Positions 1-9,369 of a stretch of 64,000 bases of DNA are shown one piece after another. The translations under genes were made by a program, and so were the position numbers. Under the pieces are notes generated by a model. That model did not search any database and was not told the DNA's origin. It saw nothing but the letters and a program-made list of their open reading frames with translations. Each line of letters opens with the position of its first letter. Position 1 is the first letter of the stretch. This DNA is from Argonema antarcticum A004/B2 (GTDB taxonomy: Bacteria > Cyanobacteriota > Cyanobacteriia > Cyanobacteriales > Aerosakkonemataceae): positions 62,001 through 126,000 of the forward strand of contig NZ_JAIQZN010000002.1 in NCBI RefSeq assembly GCF_023333585.1. Direction: 5' to 3'.

Positions 1-756
1 TACTTGGTGGACGATGGCAGCACTGATGGTACCTCAGATGCTGTGAGGAATACCTATCCAGCAGTTAAGCTGCTTGAGGCGGACGGCAACTTATTTTGGG
101 GAGGGGGGATGCGACTTGCGTTTGCAGAAGCCTCCAAAATCGGTTATAATTACTACGTCTGGCTAAATGACGACATCGAACTTTCTGCCAATGCACTAAG
201 TCATCTCTTGGAAACCCATCGCTATTTGAAAGAAACTGGTAAACCAGACTCTATAGTTGTTGGTTCGTTGCGCGATCGCACCACAGGCAAGATAACTTAT
301 GGGGGAAGGGTACGGTTAAAAAAATGGCGTCCTCTCAAATTTGAGTTATTGGAACCTGGTGAGAAACCCCTAGAGTGCGATACCATGAATGGGAATTGCG
401 TCTTGATTCCTCGTGCAGTGGCTGAAAATGTAGGGAGCGTAGATCCTGTTTTGACCCATCGCAGAGGAGATTTTGACTACGGATTAAGGGCGGGTAAGCT
501 GGGGTGTTCGATTTGGGTGGCATCCGGTTATGTTGGTACTTGTTCGAGAAATCCTATCATCGGAACTTGGATGGATGCTAACTTGCCTCTAAGCGATCGG
601 CTCAAAAAGTTGAACAATCCTAAAGAGTTATCTTCTAAAGAGTGGACACTGTATGCTAAAAGGTATGGCGGCCCGGTATGGTTTTTATATTGGCTAAGTC
701 CTTACCTCAATTTGTTTATTAGTTCTGCTTTACAAAGTTTAAAACCTAAGACATAA
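1..756 (+). CDS. Glycosyltransferase family 2, 5'-truncated by window edge
   Basis: Rhamnosyltransferase-like GT2 enzyme that would transfer a sugar from a nucleotide donor to a growing polysaccharide repeat unit at the cytoplasmic membrane face. The reading frame is open from base 1 and begins inside the nucleotide-binding region (LVDDGSTDGT), so the true start lies upstream. The WLNDDIEL segment near residue 55 is the metal-binding Asp pair, and NGNCVLIPR followed by RRGDFDYG matches the acceptor-side motifs of the family. There is no C-terminal transmembrane domain beyond a short hydrophobic tail. The next glycosyltransferase follows within 40 bases, suggesting an operon. The family is clear; the sugar specificity is not. 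Confidence 0.85.
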   Translation, partial: YLVDDGSTDGTSDAVRNTYPAVKLLEADGNLFWGGGMRLAFAEASKIGYNYYVWLNDDIELSANALSHLLETHRYLKETGKPDSIVVGSLRDRTTGKITYGGRVRLKKWRPLKFELLEPGEKPLECDTMNGNCVLIPRAVAENVGSVDPVLTHRRGDFDYGLRAGKLGCSIWVASGYVGTCSRNPIIGTWMDANLPLSDRLKKLNNPKELSSKEWTLYAKRYGGPVWFLYWLSPYLNLFISSALQSLKPKT

Positions 757-792
757 ATAAGAAACTTGAACAGCAATGAGTATAGTAAGCAG

Positions 793-1788
793 ATGAAACA
801 GTTGTTTGTGGCATGGACTTTTATGCGGCGTCCCGAATCCATGCAGCCGCACTTTAACTACGAACTTACCTTTATAACGTTTGCTTTCAACAAACGGTAT
901 TTAAGATTGTTAGAATATATCATCAAAGCCGCCAAAACGCTGCTATTGTTTGTACAGAAACATCCAGACGTTATTTGGGTTCAAATTGCTCCGACACCGT
1001 TACTGTATACCGCACATTTATACAAAGCATTGTTTAACCGCCAGGTGATAATTATTGCCGATTGTCACAACAGTATGTTCCGCGCTCCTTGGATAAAATT
1101 TCCTGGAGCCCTATCTCTTCTTAATCGTTGCGAGCTAGTGCTTCCACATAACGAATTGGTAAAAGAGCAAGCTATAGAACTAGGCGTAAAAAGCGATCGA
1201 CTCTGCATCCTAGAAACAAGACCCGCACTCTTAAATCCCGTTAATATCGAAATTAAAGATAACTTTCCTCATCCGTGGATTTTATTTGCCTGCTCCTTTA
1301 ACGCTGACGAACCAATTGAAGTCGTTTTAGCAGCTGCTAGTTTAATACCAGACATTACCTTTATAGTAACCGGAAAAACAGCACGGGCTGAAGGAATGCA
1401 CGACTTGAGCAACGCACCACCCAACCTTAAATTAGTAGGATTTCTGCCCAAATCGGAATTCGATATGTTGCTGTGCTGCACCGATGCCGTTTTAGGTTTA
1501 ACAACATTAGAAGGTGTCCAACTAAGCGTAGCAAATGAAGCTGTGGGAACGGGTAAACCGATGATTCTTTCTGAGACGAAAATTCTCAAAAAATTGTTTT
1601 ATAAAGGTGCCGTTTACGTAGATTCTCTTAATGCGGAATCGATCGCCAAAGGTTGTAGGGAAGCTATATCTAGAAAAAGCGAATTAACCGCAGAAGTGGA
1701 GCGACTAAAAGAGGAACGAAACCAGCGATGGCTGGGTCAAGCAAGTAAAGTAGATGCCATCCTGAATGGAGCCCAAGTTCACGGTTAA
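793..1788 (+). CDS. GT-B fold glycosyltransferase (group 1 like)
   Basis: Probable glycosyltransferase of the exopolysaccharide locus. The N-terminal half carries a Rossmann-like acceptor domain (VIWVQIAPTPLL, IIIADCHNS). The C-terminal half has the donor-side signatures of GT4-like enzymes: LLCCTDAVLGLTTLEGVQL followed by NEAVGTGKPMIL. I chose the ATG at 793 over the in-frame TTG at 766 because ATG is the stronger start and leaves 36 bases after the upstream stop. About 331 residues is slightly short for GT4. Its 3' end overlaps by four bases with the convergent methyltransferase gene. Substrate unknown. Confidence 0.75.
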   Translation: MKQLFVAWTFMRRPESMQPHFNYELTFITFAFNKRYLRLLEYIIKAAKTLLLFVQKHPDVIWVQIAPTPLLYTAHLYKALFNRQVIIIADCHNSMFRAPWIKFPGALSLLNRCELVLPHNELVKEQAIELGVKSDRLCILETRPALLNPVNIEIKDNFPHPWILFACSFNADEPIEVVLAAASLIPDITFIVTGKTARAEGMHDLSNAPPNLKLVGFLPKSEFDMLLCCTDAVLGLTTLEGVQLSVANEAVGTGKPMILSETKILKKLFYKGAVYVDSLNAESIAKGCREAISRKSELTAEVERLKEERNQRWLGQASKVDAILNGAQVHG

Positions 1789-2669
1789 TTGGTATAATTC
1801 CGGCGCGTCCAAACCGTCGCCAAGTTTGGTGACACCGCAAATGCGTAGTTGCCAAACAATCGTCCTGCTGTACTTACAAATAACCGAGCAGGGGTGGACG
1901 GATGCTTTCTGTAACGCGCAGATTCCTTTCTTCCGTAGGGTAGGTAATGAGGGTAAAATTCATCGAATTCTTCAAGCGAGGAAAACATGGTATACTGTGC
2001 ATCAGATTTGAACTTTTGATAGAGAGGGTCTAATTCCCACGGTGCGATAAAATAGTTATTGTAGTCCATTTTTTCCCGGCGAAAAGCGCGTGCGTAGGGC
2101 TTACGCAACCAAGCGGGCATCCAGTGAGCCAAAGGCAATTTCGTGTCGTGCGCTACAACAGGAAAAAGTCGATTTGGAGTGGTAAGTAAAACTACAGAAC
2201 GGGTTGCCCTAGCGATCGTTTCTACACAAACTTTTACGTTTTCCTTACCAACGTGTTCGATTGTTTCTATGCAGGCGAAAATATCCACCGAATCTGGTGG
2301 CAAATCTACTTCTTGTAAGATAGCGCAAATAAACTCGCATCTGTTATCCAGACCCAAAATTGTTGCTATTTCTTTGGCTGCTTCCAAGCGGCGTTTATCC
2401 GGTTCTATCATATAAACTTTCTTTGCGCCCGCTTGCAAAAAAGCAAAGGAAACCCAGCCAAAACCAGCCGCGCAGTCGGCAACGATCGCTTGAGTGATAT
2501 CCAGTCTTTTGATACAAGGCCGAACGTAGCGCCGCGTCATGTAGTCTAACGTCTTTTCTACATCAAGATCGGCGTAAATTCCATCGTGAAAATACGGAAC
2601 TTGTCGAATTGAACTATACTGCTCTGATGTTATTTGTGCCATGCTTAAGTTTCCGTTATGGAATAACAT
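1785..2669 (-). CDS. Class I SAM-dependent methyltransferase
   Basis: Methyltransferase of the Methyltransf_11/23 type. Motif I (VADCAAGFGWVSFAF) is near residue 65 and the acidic end of strand 2 (MIEPDKRR) follows; IFACIETIEHV is the post-II/III region. The C-terminal part (FRREKMDYNNYF) is a family-specific extension. In this setting it probably methylates a sugar or a lipid-linked intermediate, which is inference from the neighbours. The gene runs against its glycosyltransferase neighbours. The first ATG is at 2669, but the in-frame ATG at 2642 (MAQITSEQY) is an equally good start, because a TATACT box lies only about 20 bases before the first one. Confidence 0.75.
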   Translation of the reverse strand: MLFHNGNLSMAQITSEQYSSIRQVPYFHDGIYADLDVEKTLDYMTRRYVRPCIKRLDITQAIVADCAAGFGWVSFAFLQAGAKKVYMIEPDKRRLEAAKEIATILGLDNRCEFICAILQEVDLPPDSVDIFACIETIEHVGKENVKVCVETIARATRSVVLLTTPNRLFPVVAHDTKLPLAHWMPAWLRKPYARAFRREKMDYNNYFIAPWELDPLYQKFKSDAQYTMFSSLEEFDEFYPHYLPYGRKESARYRKHPSTPARLFVSTAGRLFGNYAFAVSPNLATVWTRRNYTN

Positions 2670-2753
2670 GAACTTGTCTATTGTAATTTAGTATAGAAGT
2701 GCGATCGCACCCAACGTCATCTATCCTATTAACAGTAGCAATTTATTTTTATT

Positions 2754-4697
2754 GTGAATCTAAAGCTGCAATGGTATTGGCACCGCTTGAAAGCCATGTC
2801 TTTAGAAGAGATTGTGGCTAGGGCGGAATTAACCGTAAAAAAGAAGAGTTGGCGAGGGTGCCAATCTTGGCTTGCTCCCAAGTCTAATATACTCGGCAAA
2901 GATACGTGGGTACTTCCACCTCTACCACAGTCAGCAGTCCGGGAGCGGGAGGGTATCCTAGAAGAAGCCGATCGCTATCTACAGGGAAAGTATACCCTGC
3001 TTAACATCTCTTTTGAGGAGCCTGAAATTGACTGGCATCGCGACCCGCAAACAGGTAAACGCGCTCCCCAGACCTTTGGCCCAGACCTAAATTACCGCGA
3101 TTCGACCGTAACCGGCAACGTCAAGAATATCTGGGAAAAGAACCGCCATCATCACCTCACAGTATTGTCACTCGCTTATGCGCTTACAGAAGATAAGCGG
3201 TATGCTGAAACTGTCGAGGCACAACTGCTCTCCTGGGTAGAGCAAAATCCTTTTCCGATTGGCGTAAACTGGACAAGTTCCCTCGAATTCGGCGTCCGTT
3301 TGATATCCTGGGTGTGGATCGATCGCCTGCTCAGAGGTTCCCCCAGTCATACGCATTTATTCGGAGAAAAAGGAGTATTGTGGGATACCGTATATTGGCA
3401 TCAGTGGTTAATCTCCCAACACTATTCCCACGGTTCCTCCGCCAACAATCACTTAATCGGGGAAATGGCAGGACTTTCGATCGCAGCCCAAGTTTGGCCC
3501 TTCTTCCCTGAATCCAGTCAGTGGCAGGTTTTATCCCGGAAAATATTAGAACGGGAAATATCCCTGCAAACCTTCTCCACCGGACTAAACCGCGAACAAG
3601 CATTTTCCTATCACATCTTTTCTCTGGAATTTTTCCTATTAGCTGGCATAGAAGCACAGCGTTTGGGAACTCCTTTTTCTGCCAACTACCAGCAGTGGGT
3701 GCAGCGGATGCTGGAAGTAATTCCCTTAGTAGTGGACGTGGGGGGAAACCTGCTACAGTACGGGGACGGCGACGATGGTATGGCACTTTTGCTAAGACCC
3801 TTGGATTCCTCACGTCTGGATTGGCTTTTCCGTCTCGGTCGCCAGTGTTTTAAAGCACAAGTGCCTCTACCGAAAGACGATGAGGGTATTTTAGCCGCTA
3901 CTCTTATTTGGGATAATCCAGAACAAGAAGCGATCGAATACAAGTTACCCCAAAATTCGGTAAAATTTGATGATGCGGGCATCTACGTACTGACGAATCA
4001 GCGGGGTAGCCGATCGGAAATTTTCTGCGTCGCCGATGCTGGGCCATTGGGTTTTCTCTCGATCGCAGCACACGGACACGCAGACGCGCTATCCTTCACC
4101 CTGAGTGTGGCAGGAGTGCCAGTAATTGTCGATCCTGGAACTTATATTTACCACGCCGACATGGAATGGCGAAAGTATTTCCGCAGCACAAAAGCGCATA
4201 ACACAGTAACTGTGGATAATTGCGACCAGTCGGTAGCTGGCGGAATTTTTATCTGGGTTGAACAGGCGCGATCGAACCTAATACACTGGGAAGAGAAACC
4301 CGAAGGTGCTGTGCTGGTAGCAGAACACGATGGGTATACTAGGCTAGCGGGTCGAGTAGTTCATCAGCGCAAGCTGGAACTGAAGAACAAACGACTGGAA
4401 ATTGGCGATCGCCTAGAAGGCAATGGAGTGCATAGTTTAGAGTGGCGTCTTCATTTTTCCCCCTTGTGTAGAGTAGACCTGCGATCGGACATTTGTCAGG
4501 TAACCTGGGATGGCGGACGCTTGGAAATTCACCTGGATTCTCAGATGCAATGGGTGCTGGCTAGGGGTGAGAAAGAAGCCGGATGGTATTCGTCTGGATT
4601 CAACCTCAAAGAGTCTATTTATACTTTAGTAGGAACTTTGGATACAAAATTGCCCGTATCTTTAACCAACTCTTTGGACATTTCTCATGAAAGTTAG
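2754..4697 (+). CDS. Heparinase II/III family polysaccharide lyase-like protein
   Basis: Predicted lyase acting on uronic-acid-containing polysaccharide by beta-elimination. Residues about 90-340 form the alpha/alpha-toroid N-terminal domain with the conserved HYSHGSSANNH segment. Residues about 395-600 form the beta-sandwich domain with GHADALSF, DPGTYIYH and STKAHNTV, which carry the family's catalytic His and Tyr candidates. Length (647 aa) is normal. No signal peptide is visible, so it may act inside the cell or be exported by another route. It starts with GTG and overlaps the downstream dehydrogenase by 11 bases, so the two are translationally coupled. Such proteins are common in cyanobacterial EPS clusters, where they may trim or quality-control the polymer (inference). 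Confidence 0.85.
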   Translation: MNLKLQWYWHRLKAMSLEEIVARAELTVKKKSWRGCQSWLAPKSNILGKDTWVLPPLPQSAVREREGILEEADRYLQGKYTLLNISFEEPEIDWHRDPQTGKRAPQTFGPDLNYRDSTVTGNVKNIWEKNRHHHLTVLSLAYALTEDKRYAETVEAQLLSWVEQNPFPIGVNWTSSLEFGVRLISWVWIDRLLRGSPSHTHLFGEKGVLWDTVYWHQWLISQHYSHGSSANNHLIGEMAGLSIAAQVWPFFPESSQWQVLSRKILEREISLQTFSTGLNREQAFSYHIFSLEFFLLAGIEAQRLGTPFSANYQQWVQRMLEVIPLVVDVGGNLLQYGDGDDGMALLLRPLDSSRLDWLFRLGRQCFKAQVPLPKDDEGILAATLIWDNPEQEAIEYKLPQNSVKFDDAGIYVLTNQRGSRSEIFCVADAGPLGFLSIAAHGHADALSFTLSVAGVPVIVDPGTYIYHADMEWRKYFRSTKAHNTVTVDNCDQSVAGGIFIWVEQARSNLIHWEEKPEGAVLVAEHDGYTRLAGRVVHQRKLELKNKRLEIGDRLEGNGVHSLEWRLHFSPLCRVDLRSDICQVTWDGGRLEIHLDSQMQWVLARGEKEAGWYSSGFNLKESIYTLVGTLDTKLPVSLTNSLDISHES

Positions 4698-5988
4698 CAT
4701 TTTTGGCCTTGGATACGTAGGTGCGGTAACGGCAGCCTGCTTAGCGCGGGACGGTCACGAAGTCATCGGCGTAGATGTGAACCCAGAAAAGGTAGCCTTG
4801 ATTAAAGCGGGAGAAACGCCGATCGTCGAACCGCAACTAGATGTATTGCTAGCTGAAGGTGTCGCCAAAGGCAGTATCGATGCTACCACAGACTCCCAAA
4901 AAGCGGTGATGGAATCCGATGTTTCCCTGATCAGTGTGGGTACGCCTCCCACAGAAAGAGGAGAACCCGATCTCGGCTACGTTTTCAGCGTCTGTAAGGA
5001 AATTGGGGCAGCTATTCGTCACAAGCAAGTACCCCACGTGGTAGTTTTGCGTAGCACTGTGCCTCCCGGTACGTTAGAACATTGCACCAAACTGCTGCAA
5101 GATGCGGCGGGGGATGTAGCTGTGTATACGGCTTTTAACCCAGAGTTTTTACGCGAAGGTTCGGCTATTCGGGATTACGATCTGCCACCTTACACTATTA
5201 TCGGCACCGAACATCCGGCTGCGGAAGCAGGGGTGCGCCAGATGTACGCCAAAGTGGATGCGCCGATCATTACGGTAAAACCAGCAGTGGCAGAAATGGT
5301 GAAATATGTAGCCAATACCTGGCACGCTGCTAAGGTAAGCTTTGCTAATGAAGTTGGACGGGTTTCTAAAGCGTTTGGGGTAGACGGACGGGAAGTGATG
5401 AACTTGATCGTTCAGGATACTAAATTAAACCTTTCGCCTACTTATATGCGACCGGGGTTTGCTTACGGGGGTTCTTGCTTGCCTAAAGATTTGGGCGCTT
5501 TACTTTACTATGCGCGATCGAAGGATGTACCCATACCGTTTTTGAATTCTATCCCCACCACGAATAACCTGCAAATTGAGTTGGCGGCACATGAGGTGAT
5601 GCGATCGGGTGCTAGACGAATCGCCGTTTTCGGTTTAGCATTCAAAGCGGGTACAGATGACTTGCGGGAAAGTCCAGCCGTAATTCTGATCAAACGTTTG
5701 ATCGGGGAAGGATGCCAAGTCAAAATTTACGATAAGGCAGTGCAGCAAGCTCGTCTGATGGGAACTAACCTCGCCTACATTCAGCGAAATCTGCCTCACT
5801 TTGAGGGTTTGCTAGTTGCCGAACCACAGCAAGCTTTGGCAGATGCGGAAATGGTTGTGCTGACATACTCTACACCAGAGTTTCGCGAACTTGTAAAAGA
5901 AGTTCCCCAAGGAACCAAAATTTTAGATTTGGCAGGTGTCTTTACTGAACCAGTTAAGGAGTTGGATTATCATGGGCTCGGCTGGTAA
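4687..5988 (+). CDS. AlgD/Ugd-like nucleotide-sugar 6-dehydrogenase
   Basis: NAD-dependent four-electron oxidoreductase that converts a nucleotide hexose to the uronic acid, giving UDP-GlcA or GDP-ManA for the polysaccharide. The N-terminal Rossmann motif is GLGYVGAV (residues 7-14); the catalytic Cys lies in GGSCLPKD near residue 265; FKAGTDDLRESP marks the C-terminal nucleotide-sugar domain. Several stretches (SPVEP-like IVEPQLDVLL, NTWHAAKVSFANE, QDTKLNLSPTYMRPGFAYGGSC) resemble GDP-mannose dehydrogenase AlgD more than UDP-glucose dehydrogenase, but substrate cannot be settled by eye. It overlaps the lyase before it and the glycosyltransferase after it, so all three are probably one transcript. 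Confidence 0.9.
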   Translation: MKVSIFGLGYVGAVTAACLARDGHEVIGVDVNPEKVALIKAGETPIVEPQLDVLLAEGVAKGSIDATTDSQKAVMESDVSLISVGTPPTERGEPDLGYVFSVCKEIGAAIRHKQVPHVVVLRSTVPPGTLEHCTKLLQDAAGDVAVYTAFNPEFLREGSAIRDYDLPPYTIIGTEHPAAEAGVRQMYAKVDAPIITVKPAVAEMVKYVANTWHAAKVSFANEVGRVSKAFGVDGREVMNLIVQDTKLNLSPTYMRPGFAYGGSCLPKDLGALLYYARSKDVPIPFLNSIPTTNNLQIELAAHEVMRSGARRIAVFGLAFKAGTDDLRESPAVILIKRLIGEGCQVKIYDKAVQQARLMGTNLAYIQRNLPHFEGLLVAEPQQALADAEMVVLTYSTPEFRELVKEVPQGTKILDLAGVFTEPVKELDYHGLGW

Positions 5989-7165
5989 AGTACTGATTAT
6001 TGTGGAAAACCTTCCCGTTCCGTTCGATCGCCGGGTATGGTTGGAATCAACTACCCTGCGTCAGGCGGGATATCACGTTTCGGTAATTTGTCCGAAAGAT
6101 AAGGGTTTTGAAGAAAGCTACGAAGTTATTGATGGCATTCACGTCTATCGCCATCCTATGCCGCCTGAAATAAGTTCGGTTTACGGCTATCTGCGAGAAT
6201 ATTTCTGGGCGGTTGTTTGGGAGTTTCGCTTAGCGCACCGCGTCTGGAAAGAACAGGGTTTCGATTTAATCCATATCTGCAATCCGCCAGATTTACTTTT
6301 TTTGGTGGCAGCTTGGTTTAAACTTTGGCGACGAGTGCGAGTCATCTTCGATCACCACGATATTAATCCAGAAATGTACGAAGCAAAGTACGCACGGCGC
6401 GATATTTTCTATTATGGGTTGCGCTGGGCGGAACGCTTGACTTTTGCGACAGCGAATGTATCGATTTGCACTAACGAGTCGTACCGGGAAGTGGCGCTTG
6501 TGCGCGGACGCAAAAAACCAGAAGATGTTTTTGTGGTTCGCAGTGGGCCTAATCTGGAACGCTTCCGTCTAGTTCCTCCCAATCCAGTTTATCGCCGGGG
6601 TCGGAAGTATTTGGTGGGATATGTGGGGGTGATGGGGGAACCGGAGGGAATTGATTACCTTTTGGAAGCTGTGAAATATATTGTCCGAGAACAGGGTCGC
6701 CAGGATATTCAGTTTATGCTAATCGGTAGCGGCCCGATGTTCGATCAACTACAAGTTCTCAACGAAAAACTTGGGATTACCGAGTTTGTGGAATTTACAG
6801 GCAGAATTCCCAATGATGAGTTACTGGCGAGACTTTCGACTTGCGATGTTTGTGTGAATCCCGATCGCAAAAACCCTTACAACGATCGCTCCACGATGAA
6901 TAAGATTATGGAGTATATGGCGCTGGGGAAACCTATTGTCCAGTTCGATTTGTTGGAAGGAAGGCGATCGGCAGAAGGCGCATCGGTTTACGCTAGAGGT
7001 AACGACCCTGTAGATTTTGGCGACAAAATTCTCGAACTTTTAGCAGATCCCGATCGCAGAAAACAAATGGGAGAAGAAGGTCAGCGCAGAATGGAGGATA
7101 AGCTTGAGTGGCGTCACCAAGCACCTAAACTTTTAGAAGCATACAAGAAAGCTTTTGGCAAGTAG
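5972..7165 (+). CDS. Glycosyltransferase family 4
   Basis: Retaining GT-B glycosyltransferase. The N-terminal acceptor domain begins KVLIIVENLPVPFDRR, typical of exopolysaccharide GT4 enzymes, and includes VIFDHHDINPEMYEAKY. The donor domain has YVGVMGEPEGIDYLLEA, FMLIGSGP and a C-terminal NDRSTMNKIMEYMALGKPIV segment holding the conserved Glu residues. I chose the ATG at 5972, which overlaps the dehydrogenase stop by 17 bases, over the GTG at 5936 because the fold starts just after this Met. It completes the lyase-dehydrogenase-transferase unit and may add the uronic acid made by its neighbour (inference). Confidence 0.88.
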   Translation: MGSAGKVLIIVENLPVPFDRRVWLESTTLRQAGYHVSVICPKDKGFEESYEVIDGIHVYRHPMPPEISSVYGYLREYFWAVVWEFRLAHRVWKEQGFDLIHICNPPDLLFLVAAWFKLWRRVRVIFDHHDINPEMYEAKYARRDIFYYGLRWAERLTFATANVSICTNESYREVALVRGRKKPEDVFVVRSGPNLERFRLVPPNPVYRRGRKYLVGYVGVMGEPEGIDYLLEAVKYIVREQGRQDIQFMLIGSGPMFDQLQVLNEKLGITEFVEFTGRIPNDELLARLSTCDVCVNPDRKNPYNDRSTMNKIMEYMALGKPIVQFDLLEGRRSAEGASVYARGNDPVDFGDKILELLADPDRRKQMGEEGQRRMEDKLEWRHQAPKLLEAYKKAFGK

Positions 7166-7183
7166 TCGTTTATTGTTGATTGT

Positions 7184-7858
7184 TCATTCCCAACCATCAT
7201 ACACTGTCAAAGACTTGGTAAGACCGAAAAACTTTTCCTCAAAAAGATTGGCGTTGGGAAATAAGCTTAGCAATTTTTGCTTGCTTAACAATTTAATAGA
7301 ATCGACTGCTTCTATTGCTTGTACTTGGTCGGAAACTGGGCCGCGCCATCCCAACTTGAACCGTTGAATTAACCACACTTTTACCGACAGCGGTAAAAAC
7401 TGAAAGAAAGGAAAAAGAAAATGAGGTTCGATGGGAAAATATAAATTAGGCGTTTGCACGAAATATCTTTTTCCCACACGCATTATTTCATTTGCCATTT
7501 GCATCTGATCGCGAAAATCTCCTACGTGTTCGATCGCGGAATTGGAAACCACTGTATCAAATTCGCGATCGGCAAATTGCTTCATATCTCTAGCATCGCC
7601 ATAAACAACTTTAAGCTGCGGATGATTAACTTCAATTTCGTTAATATTGAATAAGGTAATTTCTACCTGACCCGCTTCTTGGGACAAAAAATCCATTTTT
7701 TCCCAAAAAGTCTGGGTTCCACCTACGTCGAGTATCTTCAGTGGGCCAGGAATTGATTCAAGCAGTGATTTTAACAATACAAACCGCTTTTTCCTTAGCT
7801 TTGACGCTAGGGAATCAGGTCGTCGAAAATCGTAAATTTTTCCTAAGATATCGCTCAT
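7184..7858 (-). CDS. Class I SAM-dependent methyltransferase
   Basis: Small methyltransferase (224 aa). Motif I is ILDVGGTQTFWEKM near residue 41; motif II is seen as VVYGDARDM; FDTVVSNSAIEHVGD is the typical post-II region of Methyltransf_11 proteins, followed by RYFVQTPNLYFPIEPHFLFP. This last signature resembles methyltransferases found among polysaccharide genes. It is transcribed opposite to the adjacent glycosyltransferase and ends 18 bases from it. It could methylate a sugar of the repeat unit; no acceptor can be inferred from sequence. Confidence 0.8.
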   Translation of the reverse strand: MSDILGKIYDFRRPDSLASKLRKKRFVLLKSLLESIPGPLKILDVGGTQTFWEKMDFLSQEAGQVEITLFNINEIEVNHPQLKVVYGDARDMKQFADREFDTVVSNSAIEHVGDFRDQMQMANEIMRVGKRYFVQTPNLYFPIEPHFLFPFFQFLPLSVKVWLIQRFKLGWRGPVSDQVQAIEAVDSIKLLSKQKLLSLFPNANLFEEKFFGLTKSLTVYDGWE

Positions 7859-8000
7859 TTGAGCTATAGCTGAGCTAATACTAATAATAGAATTATTATA
7901 TCATTTCCGCTAGCTTCGGAATCATAAAAATTAACCGCAGATGTTGGCGCAGCCTGACCGTAGGGTAGAAAGATACACGCAGATGTAGGCAGATAAAATA

Positions 8001-9212
8001 ATGAACGGAAAATTAAAAGGAAGGCGGGCATTTATACTGGGATTGGGAGGGTTGGCGGGGGTAGGTGCTTTTACACTAGAGAGCAAATTCAGAGGGGAAA
8101 ATAACCAAACTCAAGCGCTTTTAGCATTGGGGGATGCACCTTTGCGCGATCGGGCCACCGCCAAAGGTTTAATTTACGGAGCATCTACACAAACTAACTA
8201 TGAAAAATTTTCCCAAGATAGCCAGTTTATGTCTAATTTTGTGCGAGAGTGCGCTTTGTTGGTGGGAATATTTACTTGGAGAGCAATTGAACCACGTCAA
8301 GGTGTTTTTGATTTCAAAAATACCGATAAGTTTGCCAAGTTTGCTACGGATAATAAGATGCTTTTTAAAGGGCATCCTTTAGTGTGGTATAATTCATATC
8401 CAAAATGGTTAATTGAGAAATTTCAAAATGCAAATACCAAAGCAAAAGAAATAGAAGAAATTTTAGTTAACCATATTTCAACGTCAGTGGGAAGGTATGC
8501 GGGAAAAACATATATGTGGGATGTAGTAAATGAAGGAATATATATTCCCGATCGACATCCCGATGGATTGCGAGATCCGCAGATTACGGCGAACAGGCGA
8601 GGGCAGAAATTTCCAGATTGGCTTCATTATTTAGGGCAAGATTATATTGATATTGCCTTTCGCGCCGCCGCCAAGGCAGATCCCCAAGCATTGTTAGCAT
8701 ATAACGAGTTCGGTTTGGAGTATGACAGGGAGGAAGAAAGTGCAAAAAGAACGGCGGTATTAAAGTTGCTGGAGCGGTTAAAATCGAAGGGAACTCCTAT
8801 TCACGTTTTGGGTTTGCAGGGACATTTATTAAGGCGGGGAAATGAAATGAGGGACTTCAATCCCGCCAAGCTAAAAGCTTTTTTGGATGAAGTGGCAAAT
8901 ATGGGGTTAAAAATTATGATTACAGAAATGGATGTGACAGACCAAACATTACCAAAGGAGATTGATGTGCGCGATCGCATCATTGCCAAAGCATACCAAG
9001 ATTTTCTTTCAGTTGTGCTGGAAAATCCAGCCACGATAGGAGTGTCTACTTGGGGGCTTAGCGATCGCTATACTTGGCTTTCCGAAAGGGCGGAGCGAAA
9101 CGATGGCGCTGCGGTGCGCCCTCTACCGCTTGACGCCGAAATGAAACGCAAGTTAGCCTGGAATGCGATGGCACTTGCCTTCGATAAAGCACCCAGACGC
9201 GAAGTCCGCTGA
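8001..9212 (+). CDS. GH10 family endo-1,4-beta-xylanase-like glycanase
   Basis: Glycoside hydrolase family 10 TIM barrel. The acid/base Glu is in WDVVNEGIY near residue 178 and the nucleophile Glu in MITEMDVTD near residue 309; FKGHPLVWYN and the Trp-rich end (STWGLSDRYTWL) are family hallmarks. The N-terminus KGRRAFILGLGGLAG resembles a twin-arginine signal with a hydrophobic segment, so export by Tat is likely. Between EPS genes, the substrate is more likely the cell's own polymer than plant xylan (inference). It is preceded by a 140-base spacer with ACAGAT-type repeats. Catalytic residues are intact. Confidence 0.9.
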   Translation: MNGKLKGRRAFILGLGGLAGVGAFTLESKFRGENNQTQALLALGDAPLRDRATAKGLIYGASTQTNYEKFSQDSQFMSNFVRECALLVGIFTWRAIEPRQGVFDFKNTDKFAKFATDNKMLFKGHPLVWYNSYPKWLIEKFQNANTKAKEIEEILVNHISTSVGRYAGKTYMWDVVNEGIYIPDRHPDGLRDPQITANRRGQKFPDWLHYLGQDYIDIAFRAAAKADPQALLAYNEFGLEYDREEESAKRTAVLKLLERLKSKGTPIHVLGLQGHLLRRGNEMRDFNPAKLKAFLDEVANMGLKIMITEMDVTDQTLPKEIDVRDRIIAKAYQDFLSVVLENPATIGVSTWGLSDRYTWLSERAERNDGAAVRPLPLDAEMKRKLAWNAMALAFDKAPRREVR

Positions 9213-9369
9213 CCAGACCAAAAACAAAGACGATCGTTTGTTAAGCTCTGAAACTATCGGCGATCGCTAAATTGTAACCTTCCACAAATTTTACGCGGTT
9301 TTTAATAAGCGATTAACTCTACATAAGCCATAATCAATTTGTCTGCAAGCTTATTGTACAGGTGTCAAA

